Shown: positions 7,404 to 14,376 of the stretch, piece after piece
Layout of the letters: each line of letters starts with the position of its first letter
Position numbering within the stretch: position 1 is the first letter of the stretch
Source of the DNA: Polaribacter aquimarinus
GTDB lineage: Bacteria > Bacteroidota > Bacteroidia > Flavobacteriales > Flavobacteriaceae
DNA length: 64,000 nucleotides
Assembly: GCF_003129485.1 (NCBI RefSeq)
Contig: NZ_QFFG01000002.1
Location: 310,001 to 374,000 of the forward strand
Direction: 5' to 3'
The notes under the pieces: model-generated
Database searches by the model: none
What the model saw: only the letters and a program-made list of their open reading frames with translations
What the model was told of the DNA's origin: nothing
Made by a program: the position numbers and the translations under genes

Positions 7404-7417
7404 AATATTTTCTTAAA

Positions 7418-7759
7418 TTACCATCTTACTAATGGTGCTAAAGTACTATACAAATAATCACCTTCTATTAAAAGTAAAGTTACTAAGTAACAGATTAGAA
7501 AAACTGCCGTCCAAACTACAGAGCGTCTAAACCATTTTTTTTCACCTTCCATGTGCATGAAAGTCCAGGTAATATAGTATGCTTTTACTAAAGTTAATAT
7601 AATAAATATCCAGTTTAAAGGACTTGTTCCTAAAAAACTTGTAAGGTGTAAAGCCTCAGGTTTAACGATACCTAAACCAACTTCTATTATAGTTACTACA
7701 GATAGTAAACCAAATACTATCCATATTCTTTTTACATTAGATTCGTGTGCGTGTGCCAT
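7418..7759 (-). CDS. Cytochrome c oxidase subunit IV family protein
   Basis: A 113-residue protein with a His-containing N terminus (AHAHES), three hydrophobic segments (about 10-30, 47-67 and 77-99) and the typical LNWIFIILTLVKAYYITWTFMHM segment in the second helix. It matches the bacterial CtaF/CyoD-like subunit IV, a small membrane subunit that stabilises heme-copper oxidases. It follows the second subunit III gene after 19 bases and is closed by a strong terminator, so it ends the ctaB-to-subunit IV transcript. Confidence 0.87.
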   Translation of the reverse strand: MAHAHESNVKRIWIVFGLLSVVTIIEVGLGIVKPEALHLTSFLGTSPLNWIFIILTLVKAYYITWTFMHMEGEKKWFRRSVVWTAVFLICYLVTLLLIEGDYLYSTLAPLVRW

Positions 7760-7778
7760 CTTTTGTTATTGTTTTTAA

Positions 7779-8759
7779 TTATACCAAGTAGAAGAATGTA
7801 AATACAAATACCCAAACTAAATCTACAAAGTGCCAATATAATCCTACTTTTTCTACCATTTCATAATGTCCTCTTTTTTCGTAAGTACCTAAGATTACAT
7901 TAAAGAAAATAATAATGTTAATTACGATTCCTGAAAAAACGTGGAATCCGTGAAAACCAGTAATGAAGAAAAAGAAATCTGCAAAAATGGTATTTCCGTA
8001 CTCATTTACCTTTAAGTTTGCTCCCTCTACAACCAATTTTGTTTTTGCTAATTGAGCAGATCCTTCTTCTCTAGAAAGAATTACTTTGCTTTTTTCATCA
8101 GCATTAATTAATTCTGATTTTATTTGTATTGATGGATCTGCGTTATATCCTTTTATAACTTGATCTATAGAATAAGAAGATATTGTAGCTTCTTTTTCAA
8201 ACCATAATCCATTTGTTCTTTCGTGTTGAACTCTACCGTCGGTTCTTTCACCAACAACAAAATCAGACAATGCAATTTGATGACCGTCTTTTACAAACTG
8301 TAAAATTTTACCATCTGTTGTTTTAACAGCACCATAAGATCCTTTTATAAAAGTATTCCATTCCCATGCTTGAGAACCAACAAATATTAAACCACCTATA
8401 ATAGTTGCAAACATATACCAAGCAACTTTACTTTTTTGCATTTTATGTCCTGCATCTACTGCTAGTACCATAGTAACTGAGGAGAAAATAAGTATAAACG
8501 TCATAAAAGCAACGTAATACATTGGGTAATCTCCATGTATAAAAGGGATGTGTGTAAAGACTTCATCTGCAATTGGCCAAGAGTCTATAAATTTAAAACG
8601 AGTTAGACCATAAGCGGCTAAAAACCCTGAAAATGTTAATGCATCAGATACGATAAAAAACCACATCATCATTTTACCATAACTTGCTCCGAAGGGTTTA
8701 GCACTTCCTCCACTCCAAGTATCTTTACTTTCTGTAGGTATAGCAATGTTTGCTTCCAT
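7779..8759 (-). CDS. Cytochrome c oxidase subunit III with large internal insertion
   Basis: A 326-residue protein. Residues 28-145 and 258-326 carry subunit III helices, including WFFIVSDALTFSGF, SQAWEWNTF, FFFITGFHGFHVFSG and HFVDLVWVFVFTFFYLV. Between them, roughly residues 145-255, is a hydrophilic insertion (VKTTDGKILQFVKDG through EEGSAQLAKTKLVVEG) that interrupts the helix bundle after the WEW motif and probably faces outside. Canonical bacterial subunit III has about 200 residues in this core. Subunit III surrounds the oxidase core and supports proton uptake. A second, shorter subunit III gene lies directly upstream (8817-9404), so two different subunit III proteins are encoded in tandem. 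Confidence 0.92.
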   Translation of the reverse strand: MEANIAIPTESKDTWSGGSAKPFGASYGKMMMWFFIVSDALTFSGFLAAYGLTRFKFIDSWPIADEVFTHIPFIHGDYPMYYVAFMTFILIFSSVTMVLAVDAGHKMQKSKVAWYMFATIIGGLIFVGSQAWEWNTFIKGSYGAVKTTDGKILQFVKDGHQIALSDFVVGERTDGRVQHERTNGLWFEKEATISSYSIDQVIKGYNADPSIQIKSELINADEKSKVILSREEGSAQLAKTKLVVEGANLKVNEYGNTIFADFFFFITGFHGFHVFSGIVINIIIFFNVILGTYEKRGHYEMVEKVGLYWHFVDLVWVFVFTFFYLV

Positions 8760-8816
8760 ATAATTTTTCTATTAGTTTAGTCTTAAAAATAGTTTGCCAA
8801 AATTAATCATTTTCTA

Positions 8817-9404
8817 TCACTTGATAAAATAGAAAAAGAAAAATAGATAAATCCATAGTATATCTACAAAATGCCAGAAGATTGCACCTAGTTCAAACCC
8901 AAGCATATTGTCTGATTTGTACTTGTATTTAAAATGATTATAAATAACAACTAAAAGCACGATAACCCCTGCTATAAGGTGTAAAACGTGCATAAATGTA
9001 ATGCCAATGATGAAAGAAGTTGATACTGTACTTTCTGGACCAGTAAAAAATAGTCCTACACTTCTAAGTTGATTAAAGCCTACATATTGCTGCCAAATAA
9101 ATCCGACCCCAAGCAATAAAGTTGCCACTACAAATATTAAAGAGAGTTGTCTTTTATCTTCTTTTAAGGATTTTTGTGATAAAAACAATGTAATACTACT
9201 CCCCACAATTAAAAAAGTACTCACAAAAAAAGCTTGAGGTAAATCGAAAGAAACCCAATCATCTCTCTTCATACTAATCACATAAGCACTTGTTAATCCT
9301 GCAAAAAACATTACCATGCTAATCATAGAAACCCACAACATAGGTTTTGCTGATTTTTTATTTGCTACAATTAATTCTTGGTTTACAATTTGATCCTGCA
9401 TCAT
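8817..9404 (-). CDS. Cytochrome c oxidase subunit III (short paralogue)
   Basis: A 195-residue heme-copper oxidase subunit III with five hydrophobic segments. Motifs include FFAGLTSAYVISM, FIWQQYVGF, FIIGITFMHVLHLIAG and the C-terminal IFWHFVDILWIYLFFFFYFIK. It begins with two adjacent ATG codons (9404 and 9401); either could be used. It starts 4 bases after the ctaB stop, so the two are cotranscribed. Subunits I and II are not in this window and must be encoded elsewhere. Confidence 0.93.
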   Translation of the reverse strand: MMQDQIVNQELIVANKKSAKPMLWVSMISMVMFFAGLTSAYVISMKRDDWVSFDLPQAFFVSTFLIVGSSITLFLSQKSLKEDKRQLSLIFVVATLLLGVGFIWQQYVGFNQLRSVGLFFTGPESTVSTSFIIGITFMHVLHLIAGVIVLLVVIYNHFKYKYKSDNMLGFELGAIFWHFVDILWIYLFFFFYFIK

Positions 9405-9408
9405 TTTT

Positions 9409-10311
9409 TTAATGTAAAAATTTATCTACTACATAAATAATAGGTACTAAAGTAATGTATAATATACTTGATAACATTAACTTTCTAGCATCTTTATTTT
9501 CTTCACTTCTATGCAATTTAACTCCAAAATACAGCATATATATTCCTAAAAGCGCAACAATAATTGCTGTTATTGGATGTATATAAAAAGCTCCTGATAG
9601 TTTTAAAACCGGAACTATAGATACCAAAATCATAATTACTGTATAAAAAATAATTTGTTTTACAGCACCTTTGTCTTTAGTGTTCATTGGTAACATATTA
9701 AAACCTGCTTTTTTATACTCTTCATACTGCAACCAGCCAATTGCCCAAAAATGAGGAAATTGCCAAAAAAATTGAATCATAAATAAAAAACCGGCTTCTA
9801 TACCAAATTGATTTGTTGCAGCTACCCAACCTAACATAAAAGGAATTGCACCTGGAATTGCACCAACGAAAACCGCTAAGGGTGTCACCGATTTTAAAGG
9901 TGTATATACGCTTGTATATAAAAAAATAGAAATTGCACCAAATAAAGCAGTCTTTGGGTTTATACTATACAATATAGCAATTCCAGAAACTGTAAATAAA
10001 ATCGCAATAGTAAGTGCAATCTTAACAGACATTCTACTAGTAGGTAAAGGCCTGTTTTGAGTACGTTTCATAATAGCATCTGTATCTTTTTCTATAATTT
10101 GATTAAACGCATTTGATGCACCCACCATAAAAAAACCACCTAAAGCCAATAAAAAAAGTGTAAAATAATTGATTACATCTATTGCTAAAAGATAACCAGC
10201 AACAGAAGAGAAAACTACGCTTAGAGATAAACCAACTTTGGTAAGTTGTTTAAAGTCCGAAAAAATAGCTTTCATAGAAGTTTTAGTATCTGTAATTACA
10301 GCTGAATCCAT
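9409..10311 (-). CDS. ctaB: Protoheme IX farnesyltransferase (heme O synthase)
   Basis: A 300-residue UbiA-type prenyltransferase with about eight or nine hydrophobic segments. The first Asp-rich motif is NAFNQIIEKDTDAIMKRTQ with NRPLP just after it (near residue 90), as in CyoE/CtaB. It farnesylates heme B to heme O, the precursor of the oxidase heme A. The frame is open to 10332, but a perfect -7 element at 10330-10337 overlaps the upstream TTG, so the ATG at 10311 is the start. It is the first gene of a transcript that continues through two subunit III genes and subunit IV. Confidence 0.93.
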   Translation of the reverse strand: MDSAVITDTKTSMKAIFSDFKQLTKVGLSLSVVFSSVAGYLLAIDVINYFTLFLLALGGFFMVGASNAFNQIIEKDTDAIMKRTQNRPLPTSRMSVKIALTIAILFTVSGIAILYSINPKTALFGAISIFLYTSVYTPLKSVTPLAVFVGAIPGAIPFMLGWVAATNQFGIEAGFLFMIQFFWQFPHFWAIGWLQYEEYKKAGFNMLPMNTKDKGAVKQIIFYTVIMILVSIVPVLKLSGAFYIHPITAIIVALLGIYMLYFGVKLHRSEENKDARKLMLSSILYITLVPIIYVVDKFLH

Positions 10312-10329
10312 TTTGCAACTATTAGTTTG

Positions 10330-10337
10330 CAAAGATA
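10330..10337 (-). promoter_or_regulatory. -7 promoter element of the ctaB-oxidase operon
   Basis: TATCTTTG on the minus strand, 18 bases before the ctaB ATG at 10311. Perfect match to TAnnTTTG; the -33 region is weak. Confidence 0.6.
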
Positions 10338-10393
10338 TTTGATAAATATGACTTTACCATAAAATTTAAGAAGCTTTTAATATAAAATAAAAA

Positions 10394-10460
10394 CCCACTC
10401 AAAAAATGAGTGGGAAAATTGCTATGAAAAAGAAAAAGTGTGATTTACTTAAAAATCACA
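10394..10460 (-). terminator. Two tandem hairpins ending the RemB-like gene
   Basis: Stem TGTGATTT/AAATCACA (10439-10446 with 10453-10460) and stem CCCACTCA/TGAGTGGG (10394-10401 with 10407-10414). Each is followed on the minus strand by a U-rich tract. Both lie beyond the stop at 10512. Confidence 0.75.
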
Positions 10461-10511
10461 TTACAAATATATATAAAATTACTTATTCTTTATAAATTAT
10501 ATGATAAATTT

Positions 10512-12584
10512 TTAAAAATCGAAATACCAATTGAATAAATCTGCTTTAATTCCTACTGAAAACCAAACGTTAGTTCCTTTAGGATAACCAATTAAAGAAG
10601 TATTAGGAGTAAAGTTTCTGTAAGATAAACTAGCAAATAAATTGGTATTGTTGGATGGATTTACCAAATAATTCGCGTTTACATCAGCAATAAAGATATT
10701 TGCAGTATTTCCTTGCGCTAAAACATTATCGGTATCACTAAAGCGAATATTATACGATTGGTAAATATCGCCACCATAACTTACTACTTGATCTTGAAGA
10801 TCAAACCCTTTTTTTCCAATAATAATTTTAGCAGCACCACTCCATCTATCTTTTTTATATCTAGCTATAGCTACTGCTTCCCAAAAGTTAGCACCCCAAA
10901 GATGCCCCATTGGTTGGCTGTAATTACCATAATTTAAAATTGGTGATTTATGTGCAAATGTATACGGTCTTGCATAATTATATTCTAATTGTAAAAACAA
11001 ATTTTTCACTTTAAACGCATCAAAATATTTTGTACCTAATTGGATTGCAAACTTGTTTTCCCATCTTCCTAAAGAATTTAGTTTGTTAAAAGAAAACTCA
11101 TCTACCATTAATTGAGAATACAGAGAAATATTGTCATTTAGTTTATATTTCCCTGTTAATCCTAAAATTGCATTACCTGCATCTTCACCTCTGTTAAACT
11201 CTAAAGATCTATAAAAAATTAATGGATTTAAAAAACCTGCATCAAAGCCACTTTCTCCTGCTGAAATAGCTGTCTCAAAAAAACCTAAATTTAGTCTTTT
11301 TGATATATTAATACTTAAATAATGAGTAGCAATGTATTTTCTGGCGTGTTCATTTGGATCTGATATAGATGTTATCGAAGGTTCTGTATTCCACATCCAA
11401 ATGTTTGTATACTGAAATTTCCAAATATTTGCTTTTAATTTTAAATAAGTTGTTGGAGATGAAACATCAGACAAAACAAAAGAACGATAGCCATCACCAA
11501 TAAAGTTTTTACCATTACCAAATTGAAATTGTAAATATTTATTAGGTGTATAAGCTAAATACCCTTCAGCTACAGGATAATCATGAGAGTCTGTTCTATG
11601 TCTTTTAGATTTCCCTCTACCTGGAACTAAACCTTCAGAATTTTTTGGCCTAACATTTAAAGCTGGATTTTCTATAAAACTATTAATATAACTCGCAAAC
11701 CTTCCTTGACTCTCATAATAAGTTGTAGAAAAGGAGAAATTTTTGCCGATAGCTCCATTAACATTCAAAGCTCTGGTGTTATTAAACGTATAGGCTAAAT
11801 TTGAATTATCTTTTCCTAATTGAGTGTCTAATAGGAAATCTATCGTAAGCCAGTAATCTTTCTTTTTAACTTGCACCAAATGTTCATTCCATATTTTGTT
11901 ACCAACCCAAGTTCTTTTGTTAGGTTTTAAGAACTTCTTTTTTTCTTTTGTAATATTATAATACTCTTTAACTTCATTATAAGTATAAGGTTTAGAAGCA
12001 GTATGTGTACCACTAACTTTATGCATTGCGAATTCATAATCTACATATCGTTGGTGCGTAAAAGGAATATTCAAATGACTATTATGTTCTAAAAAGGTTG
12101 AGTCTGCTATTCTACTTTTTTCGACAACATCCAATAAGTTTTCTTTCTTGTCTATGGCTTTATCTTCTCTTGTGATATTTAATTTTGATGCGTTAGTTGT
12201 TATTGGAAATCGAACGGGTAATACGAACTTCATTTCTGTAGCGTGGTTATTGTACCAACCTGGTGTAATTCTTGGAAAATTTTTAAAAACTCTTTTTGCT
12301 TCATTCTTTATTTCATTGTAGGGCGTATTCACAAAAATTACCTCAAAATCACCTTTGGCTGTAACTACAAAAACAACTTTTATTGTGCCAACAAAATTTT
12401 CATTTTCTACAATTGGAGGAACCTTAAAATCAGCAAAAAAATGTTTTTTTGTTGTTGATAAAAAACAATTTTCTAAAGATTCTATTTCAGATCCTTTGCA
12501 GACATCAAAAACTGGGAACCTTTCTATTTGAGAAAACAGAATTGAAGGAAATAATAAAACTAGGAGTAAATATCTTTTTATCAT
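10512..12584 (-). CDS. remB: RemB-like outer-membrane beta-barrel with N-terminal TonB_C-like domain
   Basis: A 690-residue protein. A signal peptide covers about 1-18 (ending LFSQ). Residues about 20-130 resemble the C-terminal domain of the TonB-like proteins in this window: FPVFDVCKGSE with a second Cys, then a strand-rich part with PRITPGWYN. Residues about 220-690 resemble the Wzi/capsule-assembly barrel, with KNFIGDGYRSFVLSD, many aromatic-rich strands and a final aromatic residue (WYFDF). The layout matches the gliding motility protein RemB of Flavobacterium as I recall it; the symbol is by that resemblance. It probably sits in the outer membrane and acts in surface adhesion, gliding or polysaccharide attachment. 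It is monocistronic, with tandem terminators downstream. Confidence 0.75.
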   Translation of the reverse strand: MIKRYLLLVLLFPSILFSQIERFPVFDVCKGSEIESLENCFLSTTKKHFFADFKVPPIVENENFVGTIKVVFVVTAKGDFEVIFVNTPYNEIKNEAKRVFKNFPRITPGWYNNHATEMKFVLPVRFPITTNASKLNITREDKAIDKKENLLDVVEKSRIADSTFLEHNSHLNIPFTHQRYVDYEFAMHKVSGTHTASKPYTYNEVKEYYNITKEKKKFLKPNKRTWVGNKIWNEHLVQVKKKDYWLTIDFLLDTQLGKDNSNLAYTFNNTRALNVNGAIGKNFSFSTTYYESQGRFASYINSFIENPALNVRPKNSEGLVPGRGKSKRHRTDSHDYPVAEGYLAYTPNKYLQFQFGNGKNFIGDGYRSFVLSDVSSPTTYLKLKANIWKFQYTNIWMWNTEPSITSISDPNEHARKYIATHYLSINISKRLNLGFFETAISAGESGFDAGFLNPLIFYRSLEFNRGEDAGNAILGLTGKYKLNDNISLYSQLMVDEFSFNKLNSLGRWENKFAIQLGTKYFDAFKVKNLFLQLEYNYARPYTFAHKSPILNYGNYSQPMGHLWGANFWEAVAIARYKKDRWSGAAKIIIGKKGFDLQDQVVSYGGDIYQSYNIRFSDTDNVLAQGNTANIFIADVNANYLVNPSNNTNLFASLSYRNFTPNTSLIGYPKGTNVWFSVGIKADLFNWYFDF

Positions 12585-12664
12585 TCTATAATTTTATAAC
12601 TATTTATTTTAATTTAATACTTTTGGTAACATTCTTAAAAATATCAAATTTTTTATCATCAAAG

Positions 12665-13411
12665 CTAATAATCTGATTTTGGAGCTTGTGCTTTGTGTAC
12701 AATTTCTTTAGACGAAGAAGTACCTATTCTATCCACTCCTAAAGAAATCATTTTTAGCGCTGTTTGATAATCTCTTACTCCACCTGCAGCTTTTATCTTT
12801 AAAGGTTTTGCATGTTGGGCAATAAGCTTCATTGTTTTAAATGTAGCTCCATTTGGTAAATTGTTTTTTGTTTTATAAAACCCCGTTGAAGATTTTACAA
12901 AAACATTTTTAGCATTTTTTTGTTCAAATTTACTCAAAACAATCTCTTTAATTAGTTGCGAAACTACAACTATTTCTTGTTCTGATAAGGCTGCTACTTC
13001 TATAATCCATTTTACTACCTTTTTATTGTTTACACATAATTCTATGCCTTTAGTCACTTCTTCTTTTACCAATTCTAAATTTCCTGCTTTAAGTGCCTTG
13101 TAATTTATGACAAAATCCAATTCATCTGCTCCTAGATAAATTGCTTCTTTAGCCTCTTCTATTTTTTCTTTGATAGTAGCAGTCCCTTCGTGAAAACCAA
13201 TTACTGTTCCTATTAAAATTCTTTTTTTTGAATTCTTTAGCATTTCTTTGGCTAAGGGAATATGTTTAGCACGAATCATTACTAATTTATAATCATAAAG
13301 TATTGCTTCATTAACCAAATTAACCACTTTATGTCGATTCTCTTCTTCCGTAAGGTTGGCTTGGTTTGCTGTTTTTAAATAAGTAGCATCTAAAAATTGA
13401 TTGATTCTCAT
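12665..13411 (-). CDS. deoC: Deoxyribose-phosphate aldolase
   Basis: A 248-residue TIM-barrel aldolase with DELDFVINYKALK, the Schiff-base lysine motif VFVKSSTGF and the second active-site lysine in IKAAGGVRDYQTAL. It cleaves 2-deoxyribose 5-phosphate to acetaldehyde and glyceraldehyde 3-phosphate in deoxynucleoside catabolism. The frame extends to a GTG at 13417, but the ATG at 13411 (MRINQFLD) gives the usual N terminus and is chosen. It lies downstream of the terminator of the TonB-like gene and 80 bases before the RemB-like gene; no other nucleoside catabolism gene is adjacent. Confidence 0.93.
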   Translation of the reverse strand: MRINQFLDATYLKTANQANLTEEENRHKVVNLVNEAILYDYKLVMIRAKHIPLAKEMLKNSKKRILIGTVIGFHEGTATIKEKIEEAKEAIYLGADELDFVINYKALKAGNLELVKEEVTKGIELCVNNKKVVKWIIEVAALSEQEIVVVSQLIKEIVLSKFEQKNAKNVFVKSSTGFYKTKNNLPNGATFKTMKLIAQHAKPLKIKAAGGVRDYQTALKMISLGVDRIGTSSSKEIVHKAQAPKSDY

Positions 13412-13451
13412 ACTCACAAAAGTAACAAAATATAAAAAGATTCCACAAAAA

Positions 13452-13470
13452 ACCCAACCAAAGGTTGGGT
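13452..13470 (-). terminator. Intrinsic terminator of the second TonB-like gene
   Basis: ACCCAACC (13452-13459) pairs with GGTTGGGT (13463-13470) around AAA. The preceding plus-strand A run gives a minus-strand U tract. It is 10 bases beyond the stop at 13480. Confidence 0.88.
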
Positions 13471-13479
13471 AAACTATTT

Positions 13480-14220
13480 TTATTGAATATTGAATAAAAT
13501 TGGCAAAGTATATTTGACCCTTACTGGTTTTTCTCTTTGTTTACCAGGAGTAAATTTTGGTATTTTAAGTATAATTCTATTGGCTTCTCTTTCTAATTGT
13601 TTATGAGTAGCTTTAACTTTTAAATCAACTATTTTACCTTTTTTATCAATAACAAATTGGGTATAAATTTTATGATTCCCCGATTTTAAACCCAAATCAC
13701 TAGCTAAATCTATATCAAAATTACGTTGAACAAACTGTTTCATTTTCCTTTCAAAGCAAATTTTATTTTTCTCTTCAGTTAAACTTTCACATCCTTTAAA
13801 AATAGGTGCATTTTGTATGTTTATAAAATCTACATCTTCAATTATAGGGTTCTCAATTTTTACCACTTGCACATTCTCTATATCTATTAATTGTGGATCT
13901 TCTTCTGAGGTGTTAAATATTTTAATTTCTGGTAAATCATTATCACCTTTCTTAATTTCATCCGGAAAAAATTTTTGAACTTTCTTAGGAGTCTGTTTCT
14001 TAGGTTTCGATTTTACTTCTTTTACAAACTTTACTACTCTATCAGGTTCTATATAAACCGTTTCGGGTTCATAAACATCTGAAATGGGTATTGTTTTCTG
14101 AACGGTTTGGTGCTCTAAAGTGATGTAAACGATAAAGAGCACTAATACAAGCCCTAACTGTGTAAAAATGTTAGAGAACTTTTCTAATTGTTTGGTTGGT
14201 AGTTTTTTTAGGTTTTTCAT
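13480..14220 (-). CDS. TonB-like energy transducer (diverged paralogue)
   Basis: A 246-residue protein. The cytoplasmic N terminus KNLKKLPTKQLEKFSN precedes one membrane helix (about 20-38). Next comes a Lys/Pro-containing periplasmic linker (KPKKQTPKKVQ), then the C-terminal TonB_C-like domain from about residue 135, with APIFKGCE, CFERKMKQF and KIPKFTPGKQREKPVRVKYTLP. It shares domain order with the TonB-like proteins at 1-660 and 23249-23983 but lacks their long Glu/Val spacer and is clearly more divergent. No exbBD or receptor gene is adjacent. It is flanked by terminators, so it is monocistronic. Confidence 0.87.
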   Translation of the reverse strand: MKNLKKLPTKQLEKFSNIFTQLGLVLVLFIVYITLEHQTVQKTIPISDVYEPETVYIEPDRVVKFVKEVKSKPKKQTPKKVQKFFPDEIKKGDNDLPEIKIFNTSEEDPQLIDIENVQVVKIENPIIEDVDFINIQNAPIFKGCESLTEEKNKICFERKMKQFVQRNFDIDLASDLGLKSGNHKIYTQFVIDKKGKIVDLKVKATHKQLEREANRIILKIPKFTPGKQREKPVRVKYTLPILFNIQ

Positions 14221-14276
14221 AATTAGAAAGTTTTAAATGTTAAAGACTTGTTAAAATCAAATAACGTGCCATAAAA

Positions 14277-14306
14277 AAACAGCATCAAACTTCTTTGATG
14301 CTGTTT
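14277..14306 (-). terminator. Strong intrinsic terminator of the LRR/DUF4412 operon
   Basis: AAACAGCATCAAA (14277-14289), loop CTTC, then TTTGATGCTGTTT (14294-14306): a 13-bp perfect stem with A7 on the plus side, so a U tract for the minus strand. It lies about 70 bases beyond the stop at 14377. Confidence 0.88.
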
Positions 14307-14376
14307 GCACAATTATACATATTAACCCAATATTATATGAATTGTGTTTTTAACTTTCTCTTTTTATAATGTAATC

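Noticed and set aside
10418-10510. A 23-codon open frame beginning MKKKKCD
   Set aside because: It overlaps the tandem terminator hairpins of the RemB-like gene and has no promoter.
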